A stretch of DNA of 64,000 nt from Citrobacter amalonaticus Y19 (GTDB lineage: Bacteria > Pseudomonadota > Gammaproteobacteria > Enterobacterales > Enterobacteriaceae). Below, piece by piece: positions 51,884 to 63,460 of the stretch (positions are counted from its first letter, which is position 1; every line of letters begins with the position of its first letter). The notes below the pieces were generated by a model that had not been told where the DNA came from, made no database searches, and saw only the letters and a list, made by a program, of their open reading frames with translations. The DNA lies in assembly GCF_000981805.1 (NCBI RefSeq), contig NZ_CP011132.1:4464001-4528000 (forward strand), given 5' to 3'. Both the position numbers and the translations under genes were made by a program.

Positions 51884-53335
51884 ATGCATTTTCGCGCCAT
51901 TACCCGAATCGTAGGACTGCTGGTCATCTTATTTTCGGGCACGATGATCCTCCCGGGGCTGGTAGCGCTTATCTATCGTGATGGGGCGGGACGCGCATTT
52001 ACGCAAACCTTTTTTGCCGCGCTGGTGATTGGCTCCATGCTGTGGTGGCCGAACCGTCGTGAGAAAGGCGAACTGAAATCCCGCGAAGGGTTTTTGATCG
52101 TCGTGCTGTTCTGGACTGTGCTGGGCAGCGTGGGTGCGTTGCCCTTTATCTTTTCTGAAAGCCCGAACCTTACAATTACCGATGCGTTCTTCGAATCATT
52201 CTCCGGACTGACCACGACCGGCGCCACTACGCTGGTGGGGCTGGATTCGCTACCGCATGCGATCCTCTTTTATCGCCAGATGCTGCAATGGTTTGGCGGG
52301 ATGGGGATCATTGTGCTGGCCGTCGCGATTCTGCCAATACTCGGTGTCGGTGGGATGCAGCTCTATCGTGCGGAAATGCCCGGACCGCTGAAAGATAACA
52401 AGATGCGCCCGCGTATTGCCGAGACGGCAAAAACGCTGTGGCTGATCTACGTCCTGCTGACGGTGGCCTGCGCACTGGCGCTATGGTTTGCCGGCATGCC
52501 GGCGTTTGACGCCATCGGACACAGTTTTGCCACAATCGCGATCGGCGGGTTTTCCACCCATGATGCCAGCGTGGGCTATTTCGACAGCCCAACGATTAAC
52601 ACCATTATTGCTATCTTCTTATTAATCTCCGGTTGTAACTACGGTCTGCACTTCTCATTACTGAGTGGCCGCAGCCTGAAAGTTTACTGGCGTGACCCCG
52701 AATTTCGCATGTTCATCGGCGTCCAACTGACGCTGGTGGTCATCTGCACATTAGTGCTCTGGTTCCATAACATCTATAGCTCCGCGCTGACTACGCTCAA
52801 CCAGGCCTTTTTCCAGGTGGTGTCGATGGCGACCACGGCCGGATTTACGACCGACAGTATTGCGCGCTGGCCGCTTTTCCTGCCGGTACTGCTGTTATGC
52901 TCCGCGTTTATCGGTGGCTGTGCGGGATCAACGGGCGGGGGACTGAAGGTTATCCGTATCCTCTTGTTGTTCAAACAGGGGAACCGCGAGCTGAAGCGTC
53001 TGGTGCATCCCAATGCGGTCTATAGCATCAAGCTGGGGAATCGCGCGCTGCCGGAACGTATTCTGGAAGCGGTCTGGGGATTTTTCTCGGCGTATGCGCT
53101 GGTCTTCATTATCAGTATGTTGGCGATTATCGCGACCGGTGTGGACGATTTCTCCGCCTTTGCTTCCGTGGTGGCAACGCTGAACAACCTTGGGCCTGGG
53201 CTGGGCGTCGTGGCGGACAACTTTGCCAGTATGAATCCGGTGGCGAAATGGATCCTGATTGCCAACATGCTGTTCGGTCGTCTGGAAGTCTTCACTTTGC
53301 TGGTACTTTTTACCCCGACCTTCTGGCGTGAATAA
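51884..53335 (+). CDS. trkH: Trk potassium uptake transporter TrkH
   Basis: TrkH is the K+-translocating membrane subunit of the Trk system, gated by the NAD-binding protein TrkA. The protein is 483 aa with four repeated membrane-pore-membrane units. The selectivity-filter-like segments TTTGATTL (near 110), TIAIGGFSTHD, TTAGFTTD (near 317) and the last NNLGPGLG are present. The ribosome site AAGGAAG precedes the ATG. hemG follows after 11 nt. Confidence 0.95.
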   Translation: MHFRAITRIVGLLVILFSGTMILPGLVALIYRDGAGRAFTQTFFAALVIGSMLWWPNRREKGELKSREGFLIVVLFWTVLGSVGALPFIFSESPNLTITDAFFESFSGLTTTGATTLVGLDSLPHAILFYRQMLQWFGGMGIIVLAVAILPILGVGGMQLYRAEMPGPLKDNKMRPRIAETAKTLWLIYVLLTVACALALWFAGMPAFDAIGHSFATIAIGGFSTHDASVGYFDSPTINTIIAIFLLISGCNYGLHFSLLSGRSLKVYWRDPEFRMFIGVQLTLVVICTLVLWFHNIYSSALTTLNQAFFQVVSMATTAGFTTDSIARWPLFLPVLLLCSAFIGGCAGSTGGGLKVIRILLLFKQGNRELKRLVHPNAVYSIKLGNRALPERILEAVWGFFSAYALVFIISMLAIIATGVDDFSAFASVVATLNNLGPGLGVVADNFASMNPVAKWILIANMLFGRLEVFTLLVLFTPTFWRE

Positions 53336-53346
53336 TGGAGTAACAC

Positions 53347-53892
53347 GTGAAAACATTGATTCTTTTCTCATCCCGTGATGGGCAAACCCAGGAAATCGCC
53401 GCGTATCTGGCGTCAGAACTCAAAGAACTTGGCATCAGCACGGATGTGGTCAATCTGCATCGTACCGATGAACCTGACTGGGAACGCTATGATCGAGTGG
53501 TCATTGGCGCATCTATTCGTTATGGGCACTATCATTCTGCCTTCCTCGCGTTTGTGAAGAAACATGCAACACGACTGAATCGCATGCCCAGCGCGTTTTA
53601 CTCCGTCAACCTGGTGGCGCGGAAACCGGAAAAGCGGACGCCGCAAACCAACAGCTACGCGCGTAAGTTTTTAATGAACTCGCAGTGGCGGCCAGACCGT
53701 TCTGCGGTTATCGCCGGGGCGCTACTCTATCCGCGCTATCGCTGGTATGACCGCATGATGATTCAACTCATTATGAAAATGTCGGGCGGCGAGACGGATA
53801 CGCGTAAAGAAGTTATCTATACCGACTGGGCGCAGGTCGCGAGCTTTGCCCGAGAAATTGCTCAGTTAACCCCCGATTCGTTGGTTAAATAA
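53347..53892 (+). CDS. hemG: Menaquinone-dependent protoporphyrinogen IX oxidase HemG
   Basis: HemG oxidises protoporphyrinogen IX to protoporphyrin IX, passing electrons to quinones. It is a 181-aa flavodoxin-like protein from a GTG start (MKTLILFSSRDGQTQEIAAYLA), whose N-terminal loop binds FMN. A longer insert (about 115-150), characteristic of HemG and not of flavodoxins, is present. It ends 49 nt before the rrn promoter P1 region. Confidence 0.95.
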   Translation: MKTLILFSSRDGQTQEIAAYLASELKELGISTDVVNLHRTDEPDWERYDRVVIGASIRYGHYHSAFLAFVKKHATRLNRMPSAFYSVNLVARKPEKRTPQTNSYARKFLMNSQWRPDRSAVIAGALLYPRYRWYDRMMIQLIMKMSGGETDTRKEVIYTDWAQVASFAREIAQLTPDSLVK

Positions 53893-53941
53893 ACGTAAAG
53901 AATAAAAAATGCGCACTCGGAAGATTATTTTAAATTTCCCC

Positions 53942-54089
53942 TTGTCAGCCCGAAATTACTCCCTATAATGCGCCTCCACTGACACGGAACAACGGCACGC
54001 AAGCCGCCGGGTCAGCAGGGTTTCTCCGGAAATTCTGACAGAGAAAAGCAAAAATAAATGCTTGACTCTGAAGCGGGAAAGCGTATTAT
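53942..54089 (+). promoter_or_regulatory. rRNA operon promoters P1 and P2
   Basis: P1: TTGTCA (53942-53947) and TATAAT (53964-53969), 16-bp spacer, with an AT-rich UP element just before it (attattttaaattt). P2: TTGACT (54062-54067) and TATTAT (54084-54089), 16-bp spacer. GC-rich discriminators follow both, as in E. coli rrn operons. Upstream AT-rich DNA (53893-53940) is likely to bind Fis. The 378-nt interval from hemG to 16S holds no gene. Confidence 0.92.
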
Positions 54090-54102
54090 GCACACCCCGC
54101 GC

Positions 54103-54160
54103 CGCTGAGAAAAAGCGAAGCGGCACTGCTCTTTAACAATTTATCAGACAATCTGTGTGG
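54103..54160 (+). promoter_or_regulatory. rrn leader boxB/boxA antitermination and RNase III stem
   Basis: A boxB-like hairpin (GCCGCT / AGCGGC) precedes boxA TGCTCTTTAACA (54127-54138). TCAGACAATCTGTGTGG (54144-54160) is exactly complementary to 55840-55856 after the 16S gene, the RNase III processing stem. Confidence 0.88.
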
Positions 54161-54270
54161 GCACTCAAAGTGACATGGATTCTTAACGTCCTCGGACGAA
54201 AAATGAATACCAAGTCTCAAGAGTGAACACGTAATTCATTACGAAGTTTAATTCTTTGAGCATCAAACTT

Positions 54271-55812
<1,542 letters not shown>

Positions 55813-55882
55813 CCTGAAAGAACCTTTCCTTTGCAGTGTCCACACAGATTGTCTGATGAAAAACGAGCAGTAAAACCTCTAC

Positions 55883-55959
<77 letters not shown>

Positions 55960-55962
55960 GAT

Positions 55963-56041
55963 TTTCCCTGAATACTGCGTTGTGAAACGACTCGCATACT
56001 TTAGTATGCTTCGCCATTCCACGCCTTGTCTCAGGAAAAAT
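55963..56041. repeat. Large hairpin in the ileT-alaT spacer
   Basis: The core is GCATACT-tt-AGTATGC (55994-56009), flanked by complementary arms TTTTCCCTGA and TCAGGAAAAA. It may be a short relative of the repeat at 31812 and 59313, since it shares AAGGCG, the TAC/GTA core and the AACGC tail when read on the minus strand. Confidence 0.5.
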
Positions 56042-56072
56042 TATCGGTACAGAGGTTCTGACTACACTGTAT

Positions 56073-56148
56073 GGGGCTATAGCTCAGCTGGGAGAGCGCC
56101 TGCTTTGCACGCAGGAGGTCTGCGGTTCGATCCCGCATAGCTCCACCA
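56073..56148 (+). tRNA. alaT: tRNA-Ala (anticodon TGC)
   Basis: A 76-nt cloverleaf (GGGGCTATAGCTC... TAGCTCCACCA), anticodon TGC, in the 16S-23S spacer after ileT, with encoded CCA. Confidence 0.98.
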
Positions 56149-56209
56149 TACTGTAGAACGTAATCAAGAAAACTTCAGAGTGTACCTGAAAAGGTGCACT
56201 GCGAAGTTT

Positions 56210-56241
56210 TGCTCTTTAAAAATCTGGATCAAGCTGAAAAT
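56210..56241 (+). promoter_or_regulatory. 23S leader boxA and processing stem
   Basis: A second boxA-like TGCTCTTTAAA (56210-56220) precedes the 23S gene. AAGCTGAAAAT (56231-56241) pairs with ATTTTCAGCTT at 59269-59279 beyond the 23S end, forming the RNase III stem. Confidence 0.75.
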
Positions 56242-56337
56242 TGAAACGACACACAGTCAATGTGTGTTCGAGTCTCTCAAATTTTCGCAACACTGACGGT
56301 GTTTTACGAAACATCTTCGGGTTGTGAGGTTAAGCGA

Positions 56338-59232
<2,895 letters not shown>

Positions 59233-59312
59233 ACAACGCCGAAGCTGTTTTGGCGGATTTGAGAGAATATTTTCAGCTTAGATTCAGACGCAAGTGCGCA
59301 ATAGTTTGCACA

Positions 59313-59392
59313 GCAGCAAGGCGGCAAGCGAAGTAAAGGAAGGAGCATACAAAGGTATGTGACTGAGTTTACGAGAGCAGCCAACGCGGCTG
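59313..59392. repeat. ~80-bp dispersed repeat in the 23S-5S spacer
   Basis: The spacer between 23S and 5S is 196 nt, about twice what I recall for E. coli. The extra part runs from GCAGCAAGGCGGC to CCAACGCGGCTG with the hairpin core AGCATACaaaGGTATGT. It aligns with the metE-leader element read on the minus strand. Confidence 0.65.
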
Positions 59393-59428
59393 ATGTGATA
59401 AATTATTGCGTACAGAGCACCAAGAATT

Positions 59429-59548
59429 TGCCTGGCGGCTGTAGCGCGGTGGTCCCACCTGACCCCATGCCGAACTCAGAAGTGAAACGCCGTAGCGCCG
59501 ATGGTAGTGTGGGGTCTCCCCATGTGAGAGTAGGGAACTGCCAGGCAT
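59429..59548 (+). rRNA. rrfA: 5S ribosomal RNA
   Basis: A 120-nt gene from TGCCTGGCGGC to CTGCCAGGCAT, whose ends pair as the 5S stem I. Confidence 0.98.
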
Positions 59549-59558
59549 CAAACAGTGA

Positions 59559-59588
59559 AAAAGCCCATCCTGACGGATGGGCTTTTTT
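59559..59588 (+). terminator. Rho-independent terminator of the rRNA operon
   Basis: AAGCCCATCC and GGATGGGCTT form a hairpin with a tgac loop and a T6 tail, 10 nt after the 5S gene. Confidence 0.95.
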
Positions 59589-59657
59589 GCGTCGGTGCAC
59601 CACGGAAAATGCCGGATGGCGGCTTCGTTGACCTGCCCCCACGATTAGATACAACAC

Positions 59658-60491
59658 TCAGTTAGTAACGTCGGAATCTTCATTCTCAGAATGACCCTTT
59701 CTCCAGCCCGCTGCAAATTCAGACGGTGTCTGATAATTCAGCGTGGAGTGCGGGCGGCATTCGTTATAATCCTGCCGCCAGTCATTAATAATTTTCCTGG
59801 CATGAACGATATCGCTGAACCAGTGCTCATTCAAACATTCATCGCGAAATCGTCCGTTAAAGCTCTCAATAAATCCGTTCTGCGTTGGCTTGCCCGGCTG
59901 GATTAAGCGCAACTCAACACCATGCTCAAAGGCCCATTGATCCAGTGCACGGCAAGTGAACTCCGGCCCCTGGTCAGTTCTTATCGTCGCCGGATAGCCT
60001 CGAAACAGTGCAATGCTGTCCAGAATACGCGTGACCTGAACGCCTGAAATCCCAAAGGCAACAGTGACCGTCAGGCATTCCTTTGTGAAATCATCGACGC
60101 AGGTAAGACACTTGATCCTGCGACCGGTGGAAAGTGCGTCCATGACGAAATCCATCGACCAGGTCAGATTGGGCGCCGCCGGACGGAGCAGCGGCAGACG
60201 TTCTGTTGCCAGCCCTTTACGACGTCTTCTGCGTTTTACGCCCAGGCCACTGAGGTGATAAAGCCGGTACACGCGCTTATGATTAACATGAAGCCCTTCA
60301 CGGCGCAGCAACTGCCAAATACGACGGTAGCCAAAACGCCTGCGCTCCAGTGCCAGCTCAGTGATGCGCCCTGATAAATGCGCATCAGCAGCCGGACGGT
60401 GAGCCTCATAGCGGCAGGTCGACAGGGATAAACCTGTAAGCCTGCAGGCACGACGTTGCGACAGACCGGTCGCATCACACATCAACATCAC
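59658..60491 (-). CDS. IS3-family transposase OrfB (catalytic part)
   Basis: OrfB (277 aa as an independent ORF) holds the rve integrase core with the DDE triad Asp114 (SMDFVMD), Asp173 (RTDQGPEF) and Glu209 (FIESFNGRF), spacing 35 between the last two, as in IS3. The N-terminal HTH_21-like region (LSQRRACRLTGLSLSTCRY) is present. The active protein is probably an OrfAB fusion. The orfB frame stays open upstream of its GTG to a stop about 36 nt before the orfA stop, which defines the frameshift window. I see no clear A6G slippery run in it. Confidence 0.92.
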   Translation of the reverse strand: MMLMCDATGLSQRRACRLTGLSLSTCRYEAHRPAADAHLSGRITELALERRRFGYRRIWQLLRREGLHVNHKRVYRLYHLSGLGVKRRRRRKGLATERLPLLRPAAPNLTWSMDFVMDALSTGRRIKCLTCVDDFTKECLTVTVAFGISGVQVTRILDSIALFRGYPATIRTDQGPEFTCRALDQWAFEHGVELRLIQPGKPTQNGFIESFNGRFRDECLNEHWFSDIVHARKIINDWRQDYNECRPHSTLNYQTPSEFAAGWRKGHSENEDSDVTN

Positions 60492-60514
60492 GGCTTCCCG
60501 CTTCTGGTCTGTCG

Positions 60515-60778
60515 TCAGTACTTTCGCCCAAGAGCCACCTGAAGCGCCTCTTTATCCAGCATGGCTTCGGCAAGCAGCTTCTTGAGTCTGGCGTTCTCTT
60601 CCTCAAGCGACTTCAGGCGCTTAACTTCAGGCACCTCCATACCGCCATACTTCTTACGCCAGATGTAAAACGTGGCATCGGAAATGGCATGCTTGCGGCA
60701 GAGTTCACGGGCGGGTACCCCAGCTTCGGCTTCGCGGAGAATACTGATGATCTGTTCGTCGGAAAAACGCTTCTTCAT
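60515..60778 (-). CDS. IS3-family transposase OrfA (DNA-binding part)
   Basis: OrfA is 87 aa (MKKRFSDEQIISILREAEAGV...), with an HTH_Tnp_1 helix-turn-helix (about residues 8-45) and a leucine-zipper-like C-terminus (VKRLKSLEEENARLKKLLAEAM) that mediates dimerisation. It starts 71 nt inside the right inverted repeat. Its 3' end precedes orfB in the -1 frame. Confidence 0.92.
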   Translation of the reverse strand: MKKRFSDEQIISILREAEAGVPARELCRKHAISDATFYIWRKKYGGMEVPEVKRLKSLEEENARLKKLLAEAMLDKEALQVALGRKY

Positions 60779-60881
60779 GGGGATGTCCTCATGTGGCTTA
60801 TGAAGACATTACTAACATCGGGGTGTACTAATCAACGGGGAGCAGGTCATCGTCTTATCCGGCCTACATGAATCCTTACCT

Positions 60882-60940
60882 GGCCGGATAGCGGCGTTTT
60901 ATCCGACTTGTAGGCCTGATAAGCGCAGCGCCATCAGGCA
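60882..60940. repeat. REP cluster downstream of mobB
   Basis: One REP-like palindrome (GGCCGGATAGCGGCG... TTATCCGAC) and an inverted one (TAGGCCTGATAAGCGCAGC... GCCATCAGGCA) follow the interrupted REP, so the whole site is a BIME of three units. Confidence 0.8.
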
Positions 60941-60956
60941 ATCCAAATAGCACGGC

Positions 60957-61478
60957 TCATAAACTCCGCATCCATTGCTCAATGAAATCAGCGAGTTGCT
61001 CAACATCATTGATATCTAATTGCGGAACATCAATCCTTAATGGCATATCGCTGGCAACGGCAATCACATGTGCATCAATCATCAGTTCTTCCTGAGTGTG
61101 CCCGGTCCCCTCGCGAAACAACACAATCTTCGCGATGTCCTCATGCTTAAACCCTTCTACCAGAATCAAATCCAACGTTGAGGTATCCATTCTGCTGGCC
61201 AGAAATGCGAGATCCAGTTCCTCTTCATCCGGTGTTTCAGTCATCAATGCCCAACGTTGCTGACTGGCGACCAGCGTTTGCGCAGCCCCCGCTTTGCGCA
61301 GCTCGTAGCTGTCTTTGCCCGGCTTATCCACATCCATATCGTGATGCGTATGCTTGATAAGCCCAGGACGAATCCCCCTGGCGCACAATTCCGGGATCAA
61401 CTTTTTGAGCAGCGTCGTTTTTCCCGTTCCGCTCCACGCGGCGATAGCCAGGAGAGGGATCATTGTTTTTCCTGCCAT
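60957..61478 (-). CDS. mobB: Molybdopterin-guanine dinucleotide biosynthesis adapter MobB
   Basis: MobB is a GTP-binding accessory protein of molybdenum-cofactor maturation, not essential in E. coli. The protein is 173 aa. The P-loop is AAWSGTGKTTL with Lys20, and IKHTHHDMDVDKPGKD (about 41-56) is the family block. Its start overlaps the mobA stop by 19 nt, so the two are translated together. The C-terminus is shorter than the K-12 protein by a few residues. Confidence 0.93.
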   Translation of the reverse strand: MAGKTMIPLLAIAAWSGTGKTTLLKKLIPELCARGIRPGLIKHTHHDMDVDKPGKDSYELRKAGAAQTLVASQQRWALMTETPDEEELDLAFLASRMDTSTLDLILVEGFKHEDIAKIVLFREGTGHTQEELMIDAHVIAVASDMPLRIDVPQLDINDVEQLADFIEQWMRSL

Positions 61479-62044
61479 TTATCGAGTTCCTCAAGGGTAT
61501 TCACATTCACAAACGCGTCCTTGCAGTCGCTGAAGTCAACGGCATGTCCACCGGCCTGACGCATAAAAACCATTACCCGCCGCTCGCCAGACTGCAGGTA
61601 GGTCTGCAAAAACGGCTGAACCGAGCGGTGAACCAGCGCAATGGTGGGATGATCCCGTTCACCATCGTGCACCCATACCACCGGTGCCTGATTGCGTTGG
61701 GCCCTTAATCGGGCAACCAGCGTCTGCGGGATAAAAGGGGTGTCACAGGGGCAAAACAGAAACCAGTCGTCTCTCTCCTGTTGGAAAACAGAAAGCATAC
61801 CCGCCAGAGGACCAGGAAAATCTGCTATCACATCTGAAATGACCTTCAGGCCGCCAGAGCGATAAATATCCTGATGGCGATTGGCATTCACAACCACCGT
61901 CTCCAGTTGCGATAACAGCGTATCAGCGACATGTTTCCACAGTGGTTTTCCTTTAAGTTCAAGCAGGCCTTTATCAATGCCGCCCATCCGCCTGGCCTTT
62001 CCGCCAGCGAGTACAACCCCTGTTATTGCACTATCCTGATTCAC
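61460..62044 (-). CDS. mobA: Molybdenum cofactor guanylyltransferase MobA
   Basis: MobA attaches GMP to the molybdenum cofactor, forming the bis-MGD used by many Tat-exported reductases. The protein is 194 aa. The nucleotidyltransferase signature is GVVLAGGKARRMGGIDKGLL (residues 9-28), and the Asp-rich FCPCDTPFI (near 98) is the metal site. It is divergent from yihD across 69 nt. Confidence 0.95.
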   Translation of the reverse strand: MNQDSAITGVVLAGGKARRMGGIDKGLLELKGKPLWKHVADTLLSQLETVVVNANRHQDIYRSGGLKVISDVIADFPGPLAGMLSVFQQERDDWFLFCPCDTPFIPQTLVARLRAQRNQAPVVWVHDGERDHPTIALVHRSVQPFLQTYLQSGERRVMVFMRQAGGHAVDFSDCKDAFVNVNTLEELDKWQEKQ

Positions 62045-62113
62045 TGATATCGCCTCTTTTATTGTGGGATTGACCCTGCTAACGTGTCTGTATCAAGAGT
62101 AAGGAGCACGACC

Positions 62114-62383
62114 ATGAAATGTAAACGCCTGAATGAAGTTATTGAACTCCTCCAGCCAGCCTGGCAAAAAGAGCCCGACCTTAACCTGATGCAATTTTTG
62201 CAGAAACTGGCGAAAGAGTCAGGTTTTGACGGTGAACTGGCGGATTTAACCGACGACATTCTGATCTATCACCTGAAAATGCGCGACTCTGCAAAAGACG
62301 CTGTTATTCCTGGTATCCAGAAAGACTACGAGGAAGATTTCAAAACGGCGCTGCTACGCGCCCGTGGCGTAATTAAAGAGTAA
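62114..62383 (+). CDS. yihD: DUF1040 protein YihD
   Basis: YihD is an 89-aa soluble, mostly alpha-helical protein. The start is ATG 62114 (MKCKRLNEVIELLQPAWQKE), with AAGGAG 8 nt upstream; a longer frame from 62084 adds MSVSRVRSTT and is unlikely. The sequence ADLTDDILIYHLKMRDSAKDA is highly conserved in E. coli. No function is known. The stop codon overlaps a CpxR-type box. Confidence 0.93.
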   Translation: MKCKRLNEVIELLQPAWQKEPDLNLMQFLQKLAKESGFDGELADLTDDILIYHLKMRDSAKDAVIPGIQKDYEEDFKTALLRARGVIKE

Positions 62384-62394
62384 AAGCTTGTAAG
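62380..62394 (+). promoter_or_regulatory. CpxR box upstream of srkA
   Basis: GTAAA-N5-GTAAG fits the CpxR consensus GTAAA-N5-GTAAA. It overlaps the yihD stop, about 66 nt before srkA. E. coli srkA-dsbA (yihE-dsbA) is a known Cpx envelope-stress operon. Confidence 0.7.
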
Positions 62395-62459
62395 CGGGGC
62401 CACCGAAGTGGTTATGAAATGATATCCTGAATCATTCGACGTATTTTCCGGATGATGGG

Positions 62460-63446
62460 ATGAACAACAACGCTTTCAATTTCCAGACATTACACCCGGA
62501 TACCATCATGGATGCGCTGTTTGAGCAGGGGATCCGGGTGGATTCTGGTCTTACCCCGCTTAACAGCTATGAAAACCGTGTCTACCAGTTTCAGGATGAA
62601 GACCGTCAGCGCTTTGTCGTCAAATTTTATCGTCCTGAGCGCTGGTCGGTTGATCAGATTCTGGAAGAGCACCAGTTTGCAATTGAACTGCTTGAAGATG
62701 AAGTCCCGGTTGCTGCACCGCTGGCTTTTAGTGGTCAGACGCTGTTGTCGCATCAGGGGTTCCACTACGCGATTTTTCCAAGCGTAGGCGGTCGACAGTT
62801 CGAAGCGGACAACATCGATCAAATGGAAGCTGTGGGCCGTTATCTGGGACGTCTGCATCTGACCGGTCGCAAGCGGCCATTTACCTGGCGACCAACCATT
62901 GGGCTGGACGAATACCTCGTCGAGCCGCGTAAACTCTTCGAGTATGCTCAACTCATTCCGTCAGGGCAAAAGGCTGCTTTTCTGAAGGCGACGGATGCGC
63001 TGATTGTGGCCGTCACTGACCGGTGGCATACGAATTTTGACATGTTACGTCTACACGGCGACTGCCACGCCGGGAATATCCTCTGGCGCGATGGGCCGCT
63101 GTTTGTCGATTTAGATGATTCCCGCAACGGTCCTGCTATTCAGGATCTGTGGATGCTTCTTAATGGTGATAAAGCTGAGCAACGTATGCAGCTTGAGTCG
63201 ATTATTGAAGCTTATGAAGAAGTTAATGAGTTCGAAATTTCTGAAATTGAACTGATTGAACCTTTACGTGCTATGCGTTTGGTTTATTATCTTGCCTGGC
63301 TGATGCGTCGTTGGGACGATCCTGCGTTCCCTAAAAACTTCCCGTGGTTAACCGGGGAAGATTACTGGCAACGACAGACCGCGACATTTATCGAGCAGGC
63401 AAAAATTCTGCAAGAACCCCCATTACAATTAACACCTATGTATTAA
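62460..63446 (+). CDS. srkA: Stress response kinase A (YihE/RdoA)
   Basis: SrkA is a Ser/Thr kinase of the Cpx regulon that counters MazEF-linked cell death. The protein is 328 aa with an aminoglycoside-phosphotransferase fold. Catalytic residues are at the E. coli positions: Asp201 and Asn206 in HGDCHAGNILW, and metal-binding Asp217 in FVDLDDS. The dsbA start is 14 nt after its stop, and the two are cotranscribed in E. coli. Confidence 0.95.
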   Translation: MNNNAFNFQTLHPDTIMDALFEQGIRVDSGLTPLNSYENRVYQFQDEDRQRFVVKFYRPERWSVDQILEEHQFAIELLEDEVPVAAPLAFSGQTLLSHQGFHYAIFPSVGGRQFEADNIDQMEAVGRYLGRLHLTGRKRPFTWRPTIGLDEYLVEPRKLFEYAQLIPSGQKAAFLKATDALIVAVTDRWHTNFDMLRLHGDCHAGNILWRDGPLFVDLDDSRNGPAIQDLWMLLNGDKAEQRMQLESIIEAYEEVNEFEISEIELIEPLRAMRLVYYLAWLMRRWDDPAFPKNFPWLTGEDYWQRQTATFIEQAKILQEPPLQLTPMY

Positions 63447-63460
63447 TCGGAGACGTAATC

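Larger units (their letters stand above)
59629..60849 (-). mobile_element. Complete IS3-family element (ISEhe3-like)
   Basis: This 1221-bp IS has terminal inverted repeats beginning TGACCTGC-CCC at both ends (left TGACCTGCCCCCACGATTAG, right, read inward, TGACCTGCTCCCCGTTGATT). It is flanked by the 4-bp direct repeat TCGT (59625-59628 and 60850-60853). It codes orfA and orfB on the minus strand, with the orfB frame at -1 to orfA. Both frames are intact, so the element looks recent. The ISEhe3 name is by recollection of the OrfA sequence; I could not check ISfinder. Confidence 0.9.
59610..60868. repeat. REP unit split by an insertion sequence
   Basis: The left part (59610-59628) TGCCGGATGGCGGCTTCGT and the right part (60850-60868) TCGTCTTATCCGGCCTACA rejoin, minus the 4-bp TCGT duplication, into a complete REP with arms GCCGGAT/ATCCGGC. 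The IS entered the REP loop. Confidence 0.9.
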
